From CAZOOK01 sp964581385 (GTDB taxonomy: Bacteria; Pseudomonadota; Gammaproteobacteria; Nevskiales; Nevskiaceae), in assembly GCA_964581385.1 (NCBI GenBank), contig CAZOOK010000010.1, positions 76,135 through 140,134 of the forward strand: a stretch of 64,000 nucleotides of DNA, given 5' to 3'. Below the pieces are notes generated by a model. That model made no database searches. It saw only the letters and a list, made by a program, of their open reading frames with translations, and was not told the DNA's origin. Shown in pieces: positions 16,951 through 25,979 of this stretch. A program made the translations under genes and the position numbers. Position 1 is the stretch's first letter. Each line of letters begins with the position of its first letter.

Positions 16951-19443
16951 TTAGCTGCCGAAATTTATACGAACGTGGCCGCCATACATGCGGGGTTCGC
17001 CGACGCTTTCGCTCTCGAAACCGGCAGTGTTATAGAGTCCAAGGATGTAAGTCGTGTACTTTTTGTCGAACACGTTGGTCGCGAACAGGCCCGCATCGAA
17101 GCGGCTGCCGCCGATGGCTTTCCAATCGAAATTCAGGTTAACCAGCTCGTAGGAGGACGACTTGAAGTAAGGGCTGGAAACCGGGGCCGTCTGAATCTCA
17201 CCGGAGGTATACGTATAGGTCGTGCCCAGCGACAGGCGGCCCAGGCTCTGGGACACGGGCAGCACATAGGCCAGTGTCGCCGTCGCCTTGTTCTTGGGCG
17301 TCAGCGGAATCTCGCCGCCGGCTACGGCTGTGGGCGTCAATATATCGTACGGGGGAGTTGGGGTCGGCAGTGCTAAACTCTCCAGCTTGCTATTCAAATA
17401 GGCATAGCTGAGATCCAGCGTGAGTCCCTTGAGCAGCACGAGGTTGGATTCGACTTCAAGACCCCAGATGCGTGACTTGCCCGCGTTGATGATACCGATG
17501 TTCGGCGAAACACTTCCCGTACTGCTTTGGTAACCGACCGAGATCTGCTGATCGCTGAAGTCGTTGTAGAAAGCGTCGACATCGAAGGTGCCGCGAATGA
17601 AGGTGTTGAAGCCAGTCTTGGTGCCGATTTCATAGGTATCGACCTTCTCTGGTTTATATGTTTGGTCGCCATCGGCGCCGTAGGGGCTCACGCTGCCTTC
17701 GCGATAGCCGCGGCTGTATTTGATATAGGTCAGAAGGTCTTCCATCGGCTTGTAGTCGAGTCCCAGAACCCAGGTCGGCTTCTGACTTTTCTCCGTGAAC
17801 GATAACGGGCAGTCATAGGGAGACGCGACCGGGGTTGCAAAGCCCGGACTGAAATTCGGACTCAAGCTGCTGGCACAGTAAGCCACCGGCGTGTTGGCAG
17901 CCGGGAATTGATACACGGCCGACACCACGTCGGCGGCGGACCGATCCATCGTATAGCGCAGACCTTCCGTGAACTTGAGCGTGTCGGTCAGGTTGTAGCT
18001 TGACTGTTCGTAGATACCCAAGTCGCGATAGCGGATTTTGCCGACTTTGTAATCCACGGAGCCGACCGAAGAATGGGTGATCGAACCCAGAAGGTCGACG
18101 CAGTTCAAGCTGGCGGAATCGGTGCAGGTGATCGTCGACGGTGACTGAGCGCCAGTTGCGGACAAGGGCTCGTTGAACTCCGTGTAGGCGCCAGCCTGCC
18201 AGACTAGCTTGTTGTCGCTCGTATGCCCCTGCAGCTGTACTTCCTCGGTGGTCGTCGATTCGTCGTTAATCTTCATTCCCGGCGCCGTCGAGACCTCGGT
18301 GAACATGAGCGGCGGGCTCCCAAGCGGGAAGTCGGTGCCGAACAGGTCGTTCTCAAGGTAGTTGGAAAGCTGCGCATAGCTGACGATGTTCTTGACCGTC
18401 AGCGTGTCGCTGGCTTGCCAGGACGTGGTGTTGATGATCTGCCACTGCTGCATGCGCGATTCGGCTTTCGGATTATCGTTCGCCACCGTGTAGTAATCCG
18501 CACCCGCGTCTCGCGTCGTCTGGAGACAGGCCAAAGGCCCTAACCCTGCGCCGGCATTGCAAGCGAAAACCTTTTCCCCTACGCCGTTATGGTCCGATTG
18601 TGTCAAGGAAGCAATCGTGTAGTTTTCAATCGTAGGGGTGATGTCGTATACGGCGCTCACGCGCGCGGCAGTGTAGTTGATGTCGTTGAAATTGGACGGC
18701 CCAATCCCCGAGATGTTCTTCAGATACCCATCACGGTTCTCGTGATCCACGCCAAAACGCATACGGAACTGGTCGTTCACCGGCAGGTTGGCAACGCCCT
18801 GCACTCGGAGCATGTCGTAATTGCCGTACGACGTATCCACGTAGCCCTCGAGCTGCGAGGTTGGCTTGTTCGGCACCAGCAGAATAGCTCCGCCATCCGT
18901 GTTGCGGCCGAACAGCGTGCCCTGCGGGCCCTTCAGCACCTGCACGTTCTGCAGGTCGAAAAAGCTGCCCGGACCGGCGCCGTCGCCGCTGTTGATCGAA
19001 CTGCCGCCGCGCGGTGCTACCACGTCGGCGAAGTAGACGGCCACCGAGGCCGTGGTGTAGATCTCCTGCCGGACCCCCCGTATCGCGAACGACGCGCCTT
19101 CCGACCCGAATTCCGAGTTGGTCGATAGCGACGGGGTATAGGTCGCCAGATCGACGCCCGAGGTCACGTTGCGCTCGGTCAACTGCTGCTGGTTGAAGAC
19201 GGTCATGGAAATCGGAACATCCTGGGCTCGTTCCTCGATGCGCCGCGCCGTCACGACCACTTCTTCCATGGCAGGCGCTTCTTCCACCGCGGGTGCTTCG
19301 TTATGGGCTGCGGCTGCTGGAGGTTGAGCCGGAGCTGAAGTTGGAGTTGGAGCTGGATCAGTCTGCGCGCTCACAGGAAAGGCTGCGCCGAAGCCCAACC
19401 CCATCGCCAAATAGAATGCGGATTTGCAAAACTTGCCTTTCAT
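16951..19443 (-). CDS. TonB-dependent outer-membrane receptor
   Basis: The 830-aa protein has a signal peptide (1-26, ending VSAQT), a Pro/Ala-rich linker, a TonB-box-like EEVVVTARR, a plug domain and a long beta-barrel. It imports a ligand through the outer membrane with TonB energy. The plug includes FAIRGVRQE and GPQGTLFGRNTDGGAI, classic for this family. ATG 19443 follows AGGGGAG, better than the upstream 19548 start. The C-terminus ends INFGS rather than in Phe, slightly unusual for the barrel export signal. A GATAATCGCTATC stretch at 19742-19754 loosely resembles a Fur box; iron control is only a guess. Confidence 0.9.
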   Translation of the reverse strand: MKGKFCKSAFYLAMGLGFGAAFPVSAQTDPAPTPTSAPAQPPAAAAHNEAPAVEEAPAMEEVVVTARRIEERAQDVPISMTVFNQQQLTERNVTSGVDLATYTPSLSTNSEFGSEGASFAIRGVRQEIYTTASVAVYFADVVAPRGGSSINSGDGAGPGSFFDLQNVQVLKGPQGTLFGRNTDGGAILLVPNKPTSQLEGYVDTSYGNYDMLRVQGVANLPVNDQFRMRFGVDHENRDGYLKNISGIGPSNFNDINYTAARVSAVYDITPTIENYTIASLTQSDHNGVGEKVFACNAGAGLGPLACLQTTRDAGADYYTVANDNPKAESRMQQWQIINTTSWQASDTLTVKNIVSYAQLSNYLENDLFGTDFPLGSPPLMFTEVSTAPGMKINDESTTTEEVQLQGHTSDNKLVWQAGAYTEFNEPLSATGAQSPSTITCTDSASLNCVDLLGSITHSSVGSVDYKVGKIRYRDLGIYEQSSYNLTDTLKFTEGLRYTMDRSAADVVSAVYQFPAANTPVAYCASSLSPNFSPGFATPVASPYDCPLSFTEKSQKPTWVLGLDYKPMEDLLTYIKYSRGYREGSVSPYGADGDQTYKPEKVDTYEIGTKTGFNTFIRGTFDVDAFYNDFSDQQISVGYQSSTGSVSPNIGIINAGKSRIWGLEVESNLVLLKGLTLDLSYAYLNSKLESLALPTPTPPYDILTPTAVAGGEIPLTPKNKATATLAYVLPVSQSLGRLSLGTTYTYTSGEIQTAPVSSPYFKSSSYELVNLNFDWKAIGGSRFDAGLFATNVFDKKYTTYILGLYNTAGFESESVGEPRMYGGHVRINFGS

Positions 19444-19855
19444 GTATCTCCCCTCATTTTCAATGTACGGGTTCAGACCATTCACACGCGCTTGAGCGCG
19501 GCTTGCCAGGCACAGCCAGTTCTCGTCCGAAAGCCGGTTCCTCGGCAAGACGGAAAGCAGGGCGTATCGGAGTTCCTAAGAAACAGCTGCCAAAACTTCT
19601 AGCTGGCGGCAAACGCCAGCCAATCAATCAATTACAGAAGAAACCAATCTTCGCTTGTCTTCAGTACGTTGGCAAGCAAATTGGCCGTATACAGCAGACG
19701 GCGCAGTTCATTATTACTTACACGCGAGAATCCTGAAAGCTGATAATCGCTATCGGCCAACGCTTACATTTGCGCCGACGCGCCGGCTTGATATTGCGGT
19801 TCAACCGGTTGAATTTCAGCCAGCTGTAATCCCCGTATCGACGGTGATCAGCAGC
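19444..19855. other. Intergenic stretch upstream of the TonB receptor
   Basis: No gene is supported; the frames here are short or are shadows. The region should hold the receptor promoter. A weak Fur-like element lies near 19742-19754. Confidence 0.35.
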
Positions 19856-21397
19856 CTATGGCGAGTTGATGGATAGGGTTGCTGCTGCCGTCGCCTGGCT
19901 GTCATCAGCACCGGTACAGACGACTGTCGCGAAGAAGACGCCCGGCTGTATGGTCCAAGTGCTCCGTGGCGTCACTTTTCTATGGCCACTGGTGGCGACC
20001 TTTCCGATAAACATTCCGGGTACCACTCCTTTCACGGCGCAGGACTGCGCAGCGGTTGATGACCAACTGAGCTGGGTCGGCTCGCCAAGCTTGACGGTTG
20101 CCGGCGTGAACGCGGCGGCGACGGACAAGGGCGCGTTCATGCTCAGCTTGAAGATGGCACCAGTACTGCCGGCACCACCCATGTAGCTGCCGCCGATAAG
20201 ATTGCCATTACCATCGTCAGTCAGCGGTCCGGGTTCAAGGGCATCGGCGCTGCTGCTGGTCGTGGCGTTGCTGCCGAAGGTATAGAGCAGCGTGAACGCG
20301 CCATCGGGATCCAGCTTGTAGATGGTGCCGTAATCGTTGACGCCGCCGGTCAGGTTGGCGCCATAGAGACTGCCATCGGATCCTTGGATAAGTGATTCCG
20401 GACGCGTGCCTTCGCCGTTCACAAAGGAAACGTGGTGCCAACGGGGGACCGCATATAGGTCGAACACCAGGATCGTGTTGGTCGGCCCGAAGGCATGCAG
20501 AACCGTCGTCGTGCCTGCGAGTGTCACCTTGAACAGACTGCCGTTGCCGTTGGCGCCATCAGCGCCCGTGGTTCCGTAGAAATTTCCATCGCGCCCGATG
20601 ATCAGCGCTTGCGCACTCGAGCCTTCGACGCTGGCGGATAGCGTGTGCATGATCGAATAGTTGCCGTTTGGCGTCAGCTTGACGATGCTGGAATCGGTCA
20701 AGCCGTAGAAGTTGCCGTCGCTACCCAGCTGCAGCTCCCCGGGCGCTGGCTGGCCTGCGGTAAAAGAGGCGATGGTGCTGAAATGTCCGGCGCCATCGAT
20801 CTTGAAAAACGTGCCGAGCGCATTGGCGCCACCGCCGCCCGCGATGCCATACAGGCTGCCGTCGGCCACCGGCACGACGCGCGCAGGACGAGTGCCATCG
20901 GTATTGGAACCGCACGAGTCGCAGGCCCCATCAGTCACCGAAAACGTGTGGAGCAGCGTGAAGCTACCGTCCGGCGCGATGCGAAACACGGTGCCGTTGC
21001 CATGGGCGCCGCCAGCACCGGCCACACCGTAGAACATGCCGTCTGCGCCTAGAGCCAGATCGCGGGGGTCGGCGCCGTCCGCGCTGGTATCGCCGCCGTT
21101 AGGGTTCTCTGTTGATGGACCAAAGGCATGCAGTACGGTGACTGCGCCGGATGGCGTCATCTTGAACACTGTGCCGTTGAAGCCGGGGCCAAGGTAAAAG
21201 GCGGTGCCATAGAAATTGCCGTCATTGCCATGGACTAGTACCTGGTCCGGCGCACTGCCATCGGTGTTGGAGCCGTCGCTGGCCGGCGCGGCAAAGGAAT
21301 GCAGCAGGGATTCCGCCGCAGACCATGCCGGCACGGCGTGGGTGAATGCGAGTACGGCGGCCGCCATCAACGCCGGCCGTAAATTTTTAGCAGTCAT
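19856..21397 (-). CDS. GloVer-repeat (choice-of-anchor tandem repeat) exported protein
   Basis: The protein of about 513 aa has a signal peptide (MTAKNLRPALMAAAVLAF..AWSA) and then about ten tandem repeats of 40-60 residues. Each holds the pattern DGNFYGT ... NGTVFKMTPSGAVTVLHAF, the GloVer motif seen in secreted propeller-like proteins. The last 90 residues resemble an Ig-like domain (LSWSSTAAQSCAVKG). The role is unknown, probably cell-surface or secreted binding. Two starts are possible, ATG 21424 and ATG 21397; the second gives the more usual signal peptide. It lies upstream of the TonB receptor on the same strand, with a 412-bp gap. Confidence 0.8.
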   Translation of the reverse strand: MTAKNLRPALMAAAVLAFTHAVPAWSAAESLLHSFAAPASDGSNTDGSAPDQVLVHGNDGNFYGTAFYLGPGFNGTVFKMTPSGAVTVLHAFGPSTENPNGGDTSADGADPRDLALGADGMFYGVAGAGGAHGNGTVFRIAPDGSFTLLHTFSVTDGACDSCGSNTDGTRPARVVPVADGSLYGIAGGGGANALGTFFKIDGAGHFSTIASFTAGQPAPGELQLGSDGNFYGLTDSSIVKLTPNGNYSIMHTLSASVEGSSAQALIIGRDGNFYGTTGADGANGNGSLFKVTLAGTTTVLHAFGPTNTILVFDLYAVPRWHHVSFVNGEGTRPESLIQGSDGSLYGANLTGGVNDYGTIYKLDPDGAFTLLYTFGSNATTSSSADALEPGPLTDDGNGNLIGGSYMGGAGSTGAIFKLSMNAPLSVAAAFTPATVKLGEPTQLSWSSTAAQSCAVKGVVPGMFIGKVATSGHRKVTPRSTWTIQPGVFFATVVCTGADDSQATAAATLSINSP

Positions 21398-21424
21398 TGG
21401 ATGCCGCACCAACGTCGGAACCAT

Positions 21425-22184
21425 GAACGCAGCCTAGCAGGACGGGGCGTGCACAACTGTGACGACGTTCACACAGTATGCGGCCCGCCTGCAACGCAGC
21501 GATTCCCCATAGCACCTTCGACTTGAGAAACATCTTTGCCGAAAATGAGCGGCCATAGGTGGCCGGCATCGAGTTCATTTCACCGCCGCTGTACATCGAG
21601 GCGGGCAAGTGCGCGTCTCGCTGCCACCGATCCGGACCGCAATATCGTGGAGCTTTTACACTTAGATCCGCTGGGTTCTCTATAGGCGGAAATAAATAAA
21701 ACCAGAACGGTGCGCGGAGACGGACAAACGCCATATCAACGAAAAACCCCGTATTTACACAGGACTAGGAATCGACAGAAATGAGGCGTTCTTGAGCAAC
21801 AGCGGTAGTCATGGCTTGGTCCTCTAAAGCAAAGTTTCGTGTCATTCGTTATCTATTACCTCGACAAAATATCACCTGCTGCCTGACCCTTGACTTGACG
21901 CACGGGTCCTGTACGCTGTTACACAATTACATTTGTGTAACTATATATATATTCGTTGCGCGGTCCATGGCTATTTAGAAAGGGCCAGGCGCGTGGCATC
22001 GGTGAGGGGGAGATTCTGCTGCGTATTTGCGGATAGACCATCCGCGTAAGTACCCGTCCTGCGGGGACGGCGGCCCGTGGCACCCTCAACGGCTTGAAAT
22101 GCTCGGCAGATCGCCGGCAGTGGTAGCGGGTAAATCCGCGATGGTAAGCGGTTAACAATGAAACTAAGTGGGAGGACGCATCTA
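21425..22184. other. Long non-coding region before the esterase gene
   Basis: No gene is convincing over these 760 bases. The right half holds overlapping TTGACT/TTGACG boxes (21890-21900) and the 24-bp inverted repeat listed separately, followed by a TATATATAT run. This should be the regulated promoter of the esterase, with a leader of about 240 bases before ATG 22185. Confidence 0.45.
21918..21941. promoter_or_regulatory. 24-bp inverted repeat GTTACACAA-N6-TTGTGTAAC
   Basis: The 9-bp arms are perfect, with a 6-base spacer. It sits 17 bases after TTGACG (21895-21900), so it covers the expected -10 region. The same GTTACAC/GTGTAAC words recur in an inverted pair upstream of the TetR gene at 23393-24040. 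This supports, but does not prove, that TetR binds both. Confidence 0.65.
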
Positions 22185-23183
22185 ATGGTTACACGTAAAC
22201 TGTTTATGGCATTGACGCTGAGCTTAGGCTTGGGCGGTACTGCGCTACCGGTGCTGGCCGCACACACGGATATTCCGGCGCCCCCGGGGCCTTGGAGTCC
22301 GGGCGATTACCCATCTTCGGGTCCGGGAGGGACGGAATATATCGGAATGACTGGTTTAGACGGCCAGAAAGGGAATACACGCGAATACAAGGTGCATGTG
22401 CCGAAAAGCTATCGCGCCGGCGTTCCCATGCCGATCCTGTTCTGCCTCCCCGGCGTTCTGGAAACCACGACGATGTTCTGCGTCGATGGTAGCAACACCA
22501 GCGGCCCCGGTCCCAACGGTGACACCGGTGGTTTCATTACGCAGTCGGAGAATAATGGCTTCATCCTCGTGCAGGCTCAGGGCCACAACGATTCCTGGAA
22601 TGCCGGTTTGTGCTGTTCTGGGGCCAGGCTCGACGACGTCGGGTTCATACGTGCAGTTCTGGCGGAAGTGGAAACCCATCTGAACGTCGATGCGAAGCGC
22701 GTCTACGCGGCTGGCTTTTCCAACGGCGGTTTCATGTCCGAACGGCTTGCCTGCGATGCGTCAGATGTCTTCGCTGCCATTGTTGACGGCTCCGGCGGTA
22801 TTGTGACTTCCTGCAAGCCGCAGAAGCACGTTGCTGTGCTTGAATTCCACGGCAACAAGGATCGCATTGTTCCATACGCACTGTTCAAGTCGACCAGTAA
22901 AGAATGGGTGAAATTCAACGGTTGCAATTCGACGACGACGCCGGCGAGCTTCCCCAACAGTGGCGGCGATACCACTTGCGAGACGTATACGGGTTGCCCG
23001 GCTGACGGGACGATCACCGCCTGCACGATCGATGGCGGCGGTCACTGCTGGTACGGCAGCCCGAGCTGCGGTACCGGTTTCGGCCCGCTCGCTGCAAAGA
23101 TTGCGCTTCTCGGTTCCAGCAATAGCAATTTTACGGTTGAGAGCGACGATATGTGGCCGTTCCTCAGCAAATACCATCGGTAG
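22185..23183 (+). CDS. Polyhydroxybutyrate-depolymerase-like esterase (LpqC type), secreted
   Basis: The 332-aa alpha/beta hydrolase has a signal peptide (about 1-26) and the triad Ser179 (GFSNGG), Asp226 (HGNKD) and His287 (GGGHCW). Its GLCCSGARLDDVGF and ILFCLPG match the PHB depolymerase/feruloyl-esterase-like family. It would cleave ester bonds outside the cytoplasm; whether of polyester, feruloyl or another substrate is open. ATG 22185 is chosen over 22158 because GGAGG lies 9 bases upstream. Several Cys pairs suggest disulfides in an exported enzyme. It ends at a strong terminator. Confidence 0.85.
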   Translation: MVTRKLFMALTLSLGLGGTALPVLAAHTDIPAPPGPWSPGDYPSSGPGGTEYIGMTGLDGQKGNTREYKVHVPKSYRAGVPMPILFCLPGVLETTTMFCVDGSNTSGPGPNGDTGGFITQSENNGFILVQAQGHNDSWNAGLCCSGARLDDVGFIRAVLAEVETHLNVDAKRVYAAGFSNGGFMSERLACDASDVFAAIVDGSGGIVTSCKPQKHVAVLEFHGNKDRIVPYALFKSTSKEWVKFNGCNSTTTPASFPNSGGDTTCETYTGCPADGTITACTIDGGGHCWYGSPSCGTGFGPLAAKIALLGSSNSNFTVESDDMWPFLSKYHR

Positions 23184-23267
23184 CTATAGTTTTGGAGTGG
23201 GCACAAGTTTTGAGGGTCCATTCTCAGATGTGGCAGGTAGTAAGTTGTTGGCTTCTCCACTGAAACT

Positions 23268-23292
23268 GGGGCGCCGTAAGGCGCCCCCTTTT
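23268..23292 (+). terminator. Rho-independent terminator after the esterase gene
   Basis: GGGGCGCC, loop GTAA, GGCGCCCC, then CTTTTT. The stem is perfect and 8 bp long. Confidence 0.9.
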
Positions 23293-23392
23293 TGTGCTTC
23301 AAGTTCCTCGCACGAGCAACATCTATCAGGCTCGACCGTCTGTGCTGCGGAAGGGAAAGACACCGATGTTGCCTGTACCTGCTATGCCGGAG

Positions 23393-24040
23393 TCATTGGG
23401 GCGATAGGTCGCGACCGGTGCGTCCATACCCATTGCCAAACAATACTTCGATAGGAATCCCGATCCAGTTCTTTAGAAGAGCCCTAAGATCGTTTTCGTT
23501 CTTTAATTGGTGATCCGGAATGGTGAGCAGTGACCACAATATTCTGAGCACCATGTGTGTAACTTCGCGGAGATTTTCCCGGCTGGCCTTATCCCTGTTC
23601 TCGATGCCTAGAATTCGTGCTAAGTCCTTGGTAGCCCGTTTCAGAGATGCGGGTGAAAAGACCCTGTCCACATCTTGTTTCTGCGGAGTGACGCCAAAAA
23701 AAATCGCGGCGAGCAGTTGATCTTTGGGGATCTCCCGATACAGAAAAATCACGGATTCCACCGCGCGCTCGGCAGGTGTGTTAAACCTTTCGGCCCGCTT
23801 ATAAAGTCTGGAAATGGTGCTGTCGTTCGCCGAAGTGATCGCGCTATAAATAAGCGCTTCGACACTATCAAAGTAACGGTAAAAGGTTGGACGCGTGATT
23901 CCCACTTCGCGGGAAATATTGCTGACGTTGAGCGCGCCGACGCCAGAGCGTTTAACGGACCGCTCGATGACTTTATGCAGTCGCTCCCGCGCGTCGAAAT
24001 CGGATTTTGGCGGAAACCCATTCCAAGCCTTGTTTCTCAT
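23393..24040 (-). CDS. TetR-family transcriptional regulator
   Basis: The protein is about 215 aa when begun at MRNKAWNGFPPKSDF (24040); a longer start at 24082 is possible. The helix-turn-helix lies at about 33-65 (NVSNISREVGITRPTFYRYF). The rest is helical (ligand and dimer half). It is convergent with the esterase gene. It probably represses the esterase promoter, because a matching inverted-repeat word occurs upstream of both genes. The ligand is unknown. Confidence 0.85.
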   Translation of the reverse strand: MRNKAWNGFPPKSDFDARERLHKVIERSVKRSGVGALNVSNISREVGITRPTFYRYFDSVEALIYSAITSANDSTISRLYKRAERFNTPAERAVESVIFLYREIPKDQLLAAIFFGVTPQKQDVDRVFSPASLKRATKDLARILGIENRDKASRENLREVTHMVLRILWSLLTIPDHQLKNENDLRALLKNWIGIPIEVLFGNGYGRTGRDLSPQ

Positions 24041-24082
24041 GCAGGTAAGGTCAAAAAGGACGACGGAGCGGAGTCGATGCAC

Positions 24083-24444
24083 ACTCTCCCATTGTCAAAT
24101 CAACGCTAAACGAATTTTACCCTTTTGTGGCAATGGGTTCCATAACGACACAGGTTGGTTGCTGAATGCTGGACGATTTGAGCGATCCTCATATTCACTC
24201 AGTGAAAGGGGATCAACCAGCAGGTCCACATCATTTTTTGCTGTGAATCAGATCGACGTGCGTCCCTGGGCGGTTGCTTGTCTCAGAGAGCACCGCAACC
24301 GTCGGGGGTGTACAAACCGATTGATCGGAAGAGCCCGGACGCTTGTGGGTGTAACTTTTTCCGGTTTGGTCTCGGAGCCCCGAGTTATACCCAGTTACAC
24401 CCGGCTGTCAATGGACGAAATTAGACCTTCGCGGACGATCAGAC
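24083..24444. other. Intergenic stretch upstream of the TetR gene
   Basis: No gene is seen. It contains the palindrome TTCAC-TCA-GTGAA at 24194-24206 and the GGGTGTAACT ... AGTTACACCC inverted pair at 24347-24402, which encloses a small CTCGG/CCGAG hairpin. Confidence 0.45.
24347..24402. promoter_or_regulatory. Paired GTGTAAC/GTTACAC sites upstream of the TetR gene
   Basis: GGGTGTAACT (24347-24356) and its exact inverse AGTTACACCC (24393-24402) are 36 bases apart. The core GTGTAAC matches the arms of the repeat at 21918-21941. It could be a looped or two-site operator for the TetR protein. Confidence 0.5.
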
Positions 24445-24473
24445 ATAAAAAAAACCCGCATTTACGCGGGTTT
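24445..24473 (-). terminator. Rho-independent terminator after tRNA-Leu
   Basis: Read on the minus strand: AACCCGC, loop, GCGGGTT, then a run of T. The stem is 7 bp. It closes the secG/tRNA-Leu transcript. Confidence 0.85.
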
Positions 24474-24517
24474 ATGTACAAATTCCGGATGACTTAGGAC
24501 CATCTCGGACTACTCAC

Positions 24518-24602
24518 TGGTGCCGACGGGGAGACTCGAACTCCCACGACTTTCGCCGCTACCACCTCAAGGTAGTGCGTCTACCAATTCCGCCACGTCG
24601 GC
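24518..24602 (-). tRNA. tRNA-Leu (GAG)
   Basis: An 85-base cloverleaf read on the minus strand: acceptor GCCGACG pairs with CGTCGGC, with encoded CCA at the 3' end. The anticodon loop is TTGAGGT, giving anticodon GAG for CUC codons (and CUU by wobble). The long variable arm of class II tRNAs is present. It follows secG, the common arrangement in gammaproteobacteria. Confidence 0.97.
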
Positions 24603-24668
24603 ATTGTTCACGTACAGGAACTTAATTGTAACGCCAGCTTCAATCAGCAGCGAACATGAATCTCGAAG

Positions 24669-25079
24669 CTACTCTGGAACCTTGACCGGGGCTGGAACCG
24701 GCTTGGATGGCTGCTCCGGCGGCACCACCACTGATGCAGGTGCGGCGGCTGGCGCCGGCTGCTGCGTTATTGGAACAGTTGCCGTCGAGGACGGGGCGGC
24801 GGCCGGAGCAGGCACCACAACGCGATCCACCACACTGCCGCCCGTAGTACGCCCGTGCAGGATATAGCCGAGCGCAAGGCTGACGATAAAAAATACCGCC
24901 GCGAGCCAGCCCGTCGTGCGGCTCAGGAAGTTCGCCGAACCGCGCGAACCGAACACGGTGCCGGAGGCGCCGCTGCCGAATGCGGCGCCGGCATCGGCAC
25001 CCTTGCCCTGCTGCAGCAGGATAAGGCCGATCAGCGAGACTGCCACGAGCACCTGAACAATGACGAGAATCGTATACAT
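24669..25079 (-). CDS. secG: Preprotein translocase subunit SecG
   Basis: The 136-aa protein has two transmembrane helices (about 3-22 and 55-75) with the family motif LLQQGKGADAGAAFG between them. SecG assists SecYE in protein export. A long Ala/Pro-rich tail follows the second helix, making it longer than the E. coli protein (110 aa). It follows tpiA on the same strand and precedes tRNA-Leu. Confidence 0.95.
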   Translation of the reverse strand: MYTILVIVQVLVAVSLIGLILLQQGKGADAGAAFGSGASGTVFGSRGSANFLSRTTGWLAAVFFIVSLALGYILHGRTTGGSVVDRVVVPAPAAAPSSTATVPITQQPAPAAAPASVVVPPEQPSKPVPAPVKVPE

Positions 25080-25124
25080 CCTGAATTGCCTGTCTGTTGA
25101 CGCCAGCCGATGCCGAGACGCGCA

Positions 25125-25901
25125 TCAGCTTCGCGATTTGTTTGCCGCCGCTGTGGCGATGGCGAGAAAGTCCGCTGCCCTCAGCGAAGCCCCGCCGATG
25201 AGGCCGCCATCGACATCTTCTCCGGCGAACAGAGTGGCGGCGTTATCCGCCTTCACACTGCCGCCGTAGAGTATGCGCACGGAGTCGGCAAGTTTAGCAT
25301 CGCGCGCGGCGATCTGCCCACGCAGCAAAGCGTGTGCATCCTGCGCCTGCTGTGGCGAGGCGGTCTGACCGGTACCGATCGCCCAAACCGGTTCGTAGGC
25401 AACGACCATATCCCTGAGCTGCGACAGCTCGACCGTATCGAGAACTGTGCCCAGCTGCGTTTTCAGCACTTTTTCGGTCGCGCCTTCGTTGCGCTCGGCC
25501 AATGTTTCACCGACACAGACGATGGGTCTTAGGCCTGCCGCAGTGGCCGCACGGGTTTTTTGCGCGACCATCTGGCTGGTCTCACCAAACAAGCTGCGCC
25601 GCTCGGAGTGACCGACGATCACATAGCGGCAACCGACGTCGGCCAGCATGGTGCCGAGGATTTCGCCGGTGAACATGCCTTCCCGCTCATATTCGGCCAG
25701 ATTCTGTGCGCCGAGTTGCAGCGCATTGCCGGCGATCAGCTGGGCAACGCTGTGCAGATAGACATGCGGCGGACAAACCAGCAGTTCGACATCGTGCAAC
25801 GAAGCCGCACCGGCAACCACGTCGCGCACGAGCTGCGCGTTGCGCATGAGTGAACCATGCATTTTCCAGTTGCCGGCGACGAGTGGCGTGCGGGAGCTCA
25901 T
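25125..25901 (-). CDS. tpiA: Triosephosphate isomerase
   Basis: This 258-aa TIM barrel interconverts dihydroxyacetone phosphate and glyceraldehyde 3-phosphate in glycolysis. Catalytic Lys13 (NWKMHG), His98 (GHSERR) and Glu170 (AYEPVWAIGTG) are all present, and the phosphate-binding GGSVKADNA lies near the C-terminus. The length is normal. It sits between glmM and secG, the usual gammaproteobacterial order. Confidence 0.98.
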   Translation of the reverse strand: MSSRTPLVAGNWKMHGSLMRNAQLVRDVVAGAASLHDVELLVCPPHVYLHSVAQLIAGNALQLGAQNLAEYEREGMFTGEILGTMLADVGCRYVIVGHSERRSLFGETSQMVAQKTRAATAAGLRPIVCVGETLAERNEGATEKVLKTQLGTVLDTVELSQLRDMVVAYEPVWAIGTGQTASPQQAQDAHALLRGQIAARDAKLADSVRILYGGSVKADNAATLFAGEDVDGGLIGGASLRAADFLAIATAAANKSRS

Positions 25902-25979
25902 ATCGTTCTTTGGTTACGTATGGTTGTGAATATTAGTCTGAACCGGATTAGGCCTGATCCAAGTGAGCGTTAACAGGCC

